A stretch of 64,000 nucleotides of DNA from Pseudomonadota bacterium (lineage in GTDB: Bacteria; Pseudomonadota; Gammaproteobacteria; Steroidobacterales; Steroidobacteraceae): the NCBI GenBank assembly GCA_023423065.1, contig JAFAGC010000070.1, forward strand, positions 46,484 through 110,483. Reading direction: 5' to 3'. This document shows positions 63,329-64,000 of the stretch, in pieces. A program made the position numbers and the translations under genes. The notes below the pieces were generated by a model that saw nothing but the letters and a program-made list of their open reading frames with translations, ran no database searches and had not been told where the DNA came from. The first letter of the stretch is position 1. Every line of letters starts with the position of its first letter.

Positions 63329-63946
63329 ATGAACCTCAAGCATTGGATCGCAGTCATGGGCCTGGCCGCGGCGGGGACCGCCATCGCCGGGGGTGCGCCA
63401 AAATCTCGCGACATTCTCTTTCTCTTCGACGGCTCGATCGGCGCGCAGGTTTTCCGCAGCGCGGGCGGCACGCCGACGCTCAACACGGTGGCCGGTGTGA
63501 ACCCGGGCGGAATTCCGTGGGGCATGACGTCCTTCCGCGCGATCGTCAGGAACACGGGCGAGATCCATGCGCGCGGCACGGGCGTGCTGCTCCTGGGCGG
63601 CGACAACATCGGCACGCGCGGGGGTCCGCGGCAAGTGATCCTCTCGCTGTTCTGCCGCAATGCGCCGGTGCCGCCGGCGGTGGCGGGCTCGCTGCAAACG
63701 ACGCCGTTCAACTCGGCGCCGATCGACCTCGACGAGGACGGTGACTTCCAGCTGCGCGGCACGCTCGCCGATGGCACGGGCGCGGCGCCGCCGCTTTCCT
63801 GCGGCGACGACGTCGACAATCGTCCGGTGCTCCTGGTCCGCTCGGTGACGCCGGCGAATCCCTCGACGGGCGCCCCGGCGGCCCCGGGCGCGTGGTTCGC
63901 GGCGGGGGTCATCGCCCCGAACGCGAAGAAGGGTCTGGGACGATAG
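63329..63946 (+). CDS. Secreted protein, unknown
   Basis: 205-aa protein with a signal peptide (WIAVMGLAAAGTAIAGG) and a beta-rich, Gly/Pro-rich mature part (FLFDGSIGAQVFRSAGGTP, RGTGVLLLGGDNIGTRGGP) containing two cysteines that could form a disulfide (SLFCRNAPVPP, LSCGDDVDN). No family recognised. A CAGAAGGAACG ribosome-binding region precedes the ATG. It diverges from the thermonuclease gene. Downstream, to the window edge, nothing else is seen. Confidence 0.7.
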   Translation: MNLKHWIAVMGLAAAGTAIAGGAPKSRDILFLFDGSIGAQVFRSAGGTPTLNTVAGVNPGGIPWGMTSFRAIVRNTGEIHARGTGVLLLGGDNIGTRGGPRQVILSLFCRNAPVPPAVAGSLQTTPFNSAPIDLDEDGDFQLRGTLADGTGAAPPLSCGDDVDNRPVLLVRSVTPANPSTGAPAAPGAWFAAGVIAPNAKKGLGR

Positions 63947-64000
63947 TTAGTCGCTGCTTCGACCAATCCCGGAGGTGACGCCGGCGACAGGGATGTTGCC

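Overview
The window is a high-GC (roughly two thirds G+C) bacterial chromosome segment. A thrA-thrB-thrC operon with a fused aspartokinase/homoserine dehydrogenase, a Tad-type pair, XdhC/MocA-like maturation proteins, diguanylate cyclases and a glycogen cluster next to a polyphosphate glucokinase together suggest a gammaproteobacterium of the Xanthomonadales/Steroidobacterales type. That placement is an inference from gene content; there is no rRNA or other marker gene here.

Region 1 (1-16.3 kb) is mostly core metabolism. It holds the threonine operon (thrC cut by the window edge), an XdhC-type maturation factor, a TauE/SafE permease, a large M48 metallopeptidase, a MocA-like nucleotidyltransferase, an orphan TadB/TadC pair with a tiny membrane ORF, methylmalonate-semialdehyde dehydrogenase followed by a broken secreted hydrolase, and a leftward operon cysQ-eamA-VOC-GNAT. 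Region 2 (16.3-26.4 kb) is a leftward glycogen operon, glgP-glgB-glgX-malQ, which runs by overlapping start and stop codons into cysQ. ppgK diverges from glgP. A 120-bp inverted-repeat element sits exactly between glgP and glgB and appears to have removed glgB's normal start codon. Region 3 (26.4-44.1 kb) has a degenerate HD-type response regulator, lipoproteins, two GNAT enzymes, small unknown proteins, an AraC regulator divergent from a diiron protein, two paralogous diguanylate cyclases flanking a TPR-CPBP protease and an amidohydrolase, then a GH51 arabinofuranosidase, an S41 peptidase and secreted proteins.

Region 4 (44.1-52.6 kb) is an accessory zone full of nucleic-acid-related and decaying genes: a NYN-LOTUS protein, a possible UDG-fold protein, a PD-(D/E)XK-like protein, a phosphoesterase, ORF6N proteins carrying perfect palindromes, a PIN-like protein with zinc ribbons, a ParE-type toxin/antitoxin pair, two relics of one EVE-HNH nuclease and an AraC relic. 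Region 5 (52.7-62.3 kb) is visibly more AT-rich and looks like an acquired defence island. It contains a type I-R-N-like nuclease, a divergent MORC-like GHKL ATPase, and a three-gene overlapping operon of a short motif-I methylase, an NPPY (Eco57I-like) methylase and a GIY-YIG-helicase. A truncated NERD-helicase marks its right border. The window ends with a YHYH-thermonuclease and an unknown secreted protein.

The candidate 'new system' is the 52.7-60.5 kb block. The restriction-modification part resembles known but poorly characterised split-methylase/GIY-YIG-helicase loci. The association with a MORC-like ATPase and a separate nuclease is the least explained part. I saw no tRNA, rRNA, CRISPR array, integrase or complete insertion sequence.
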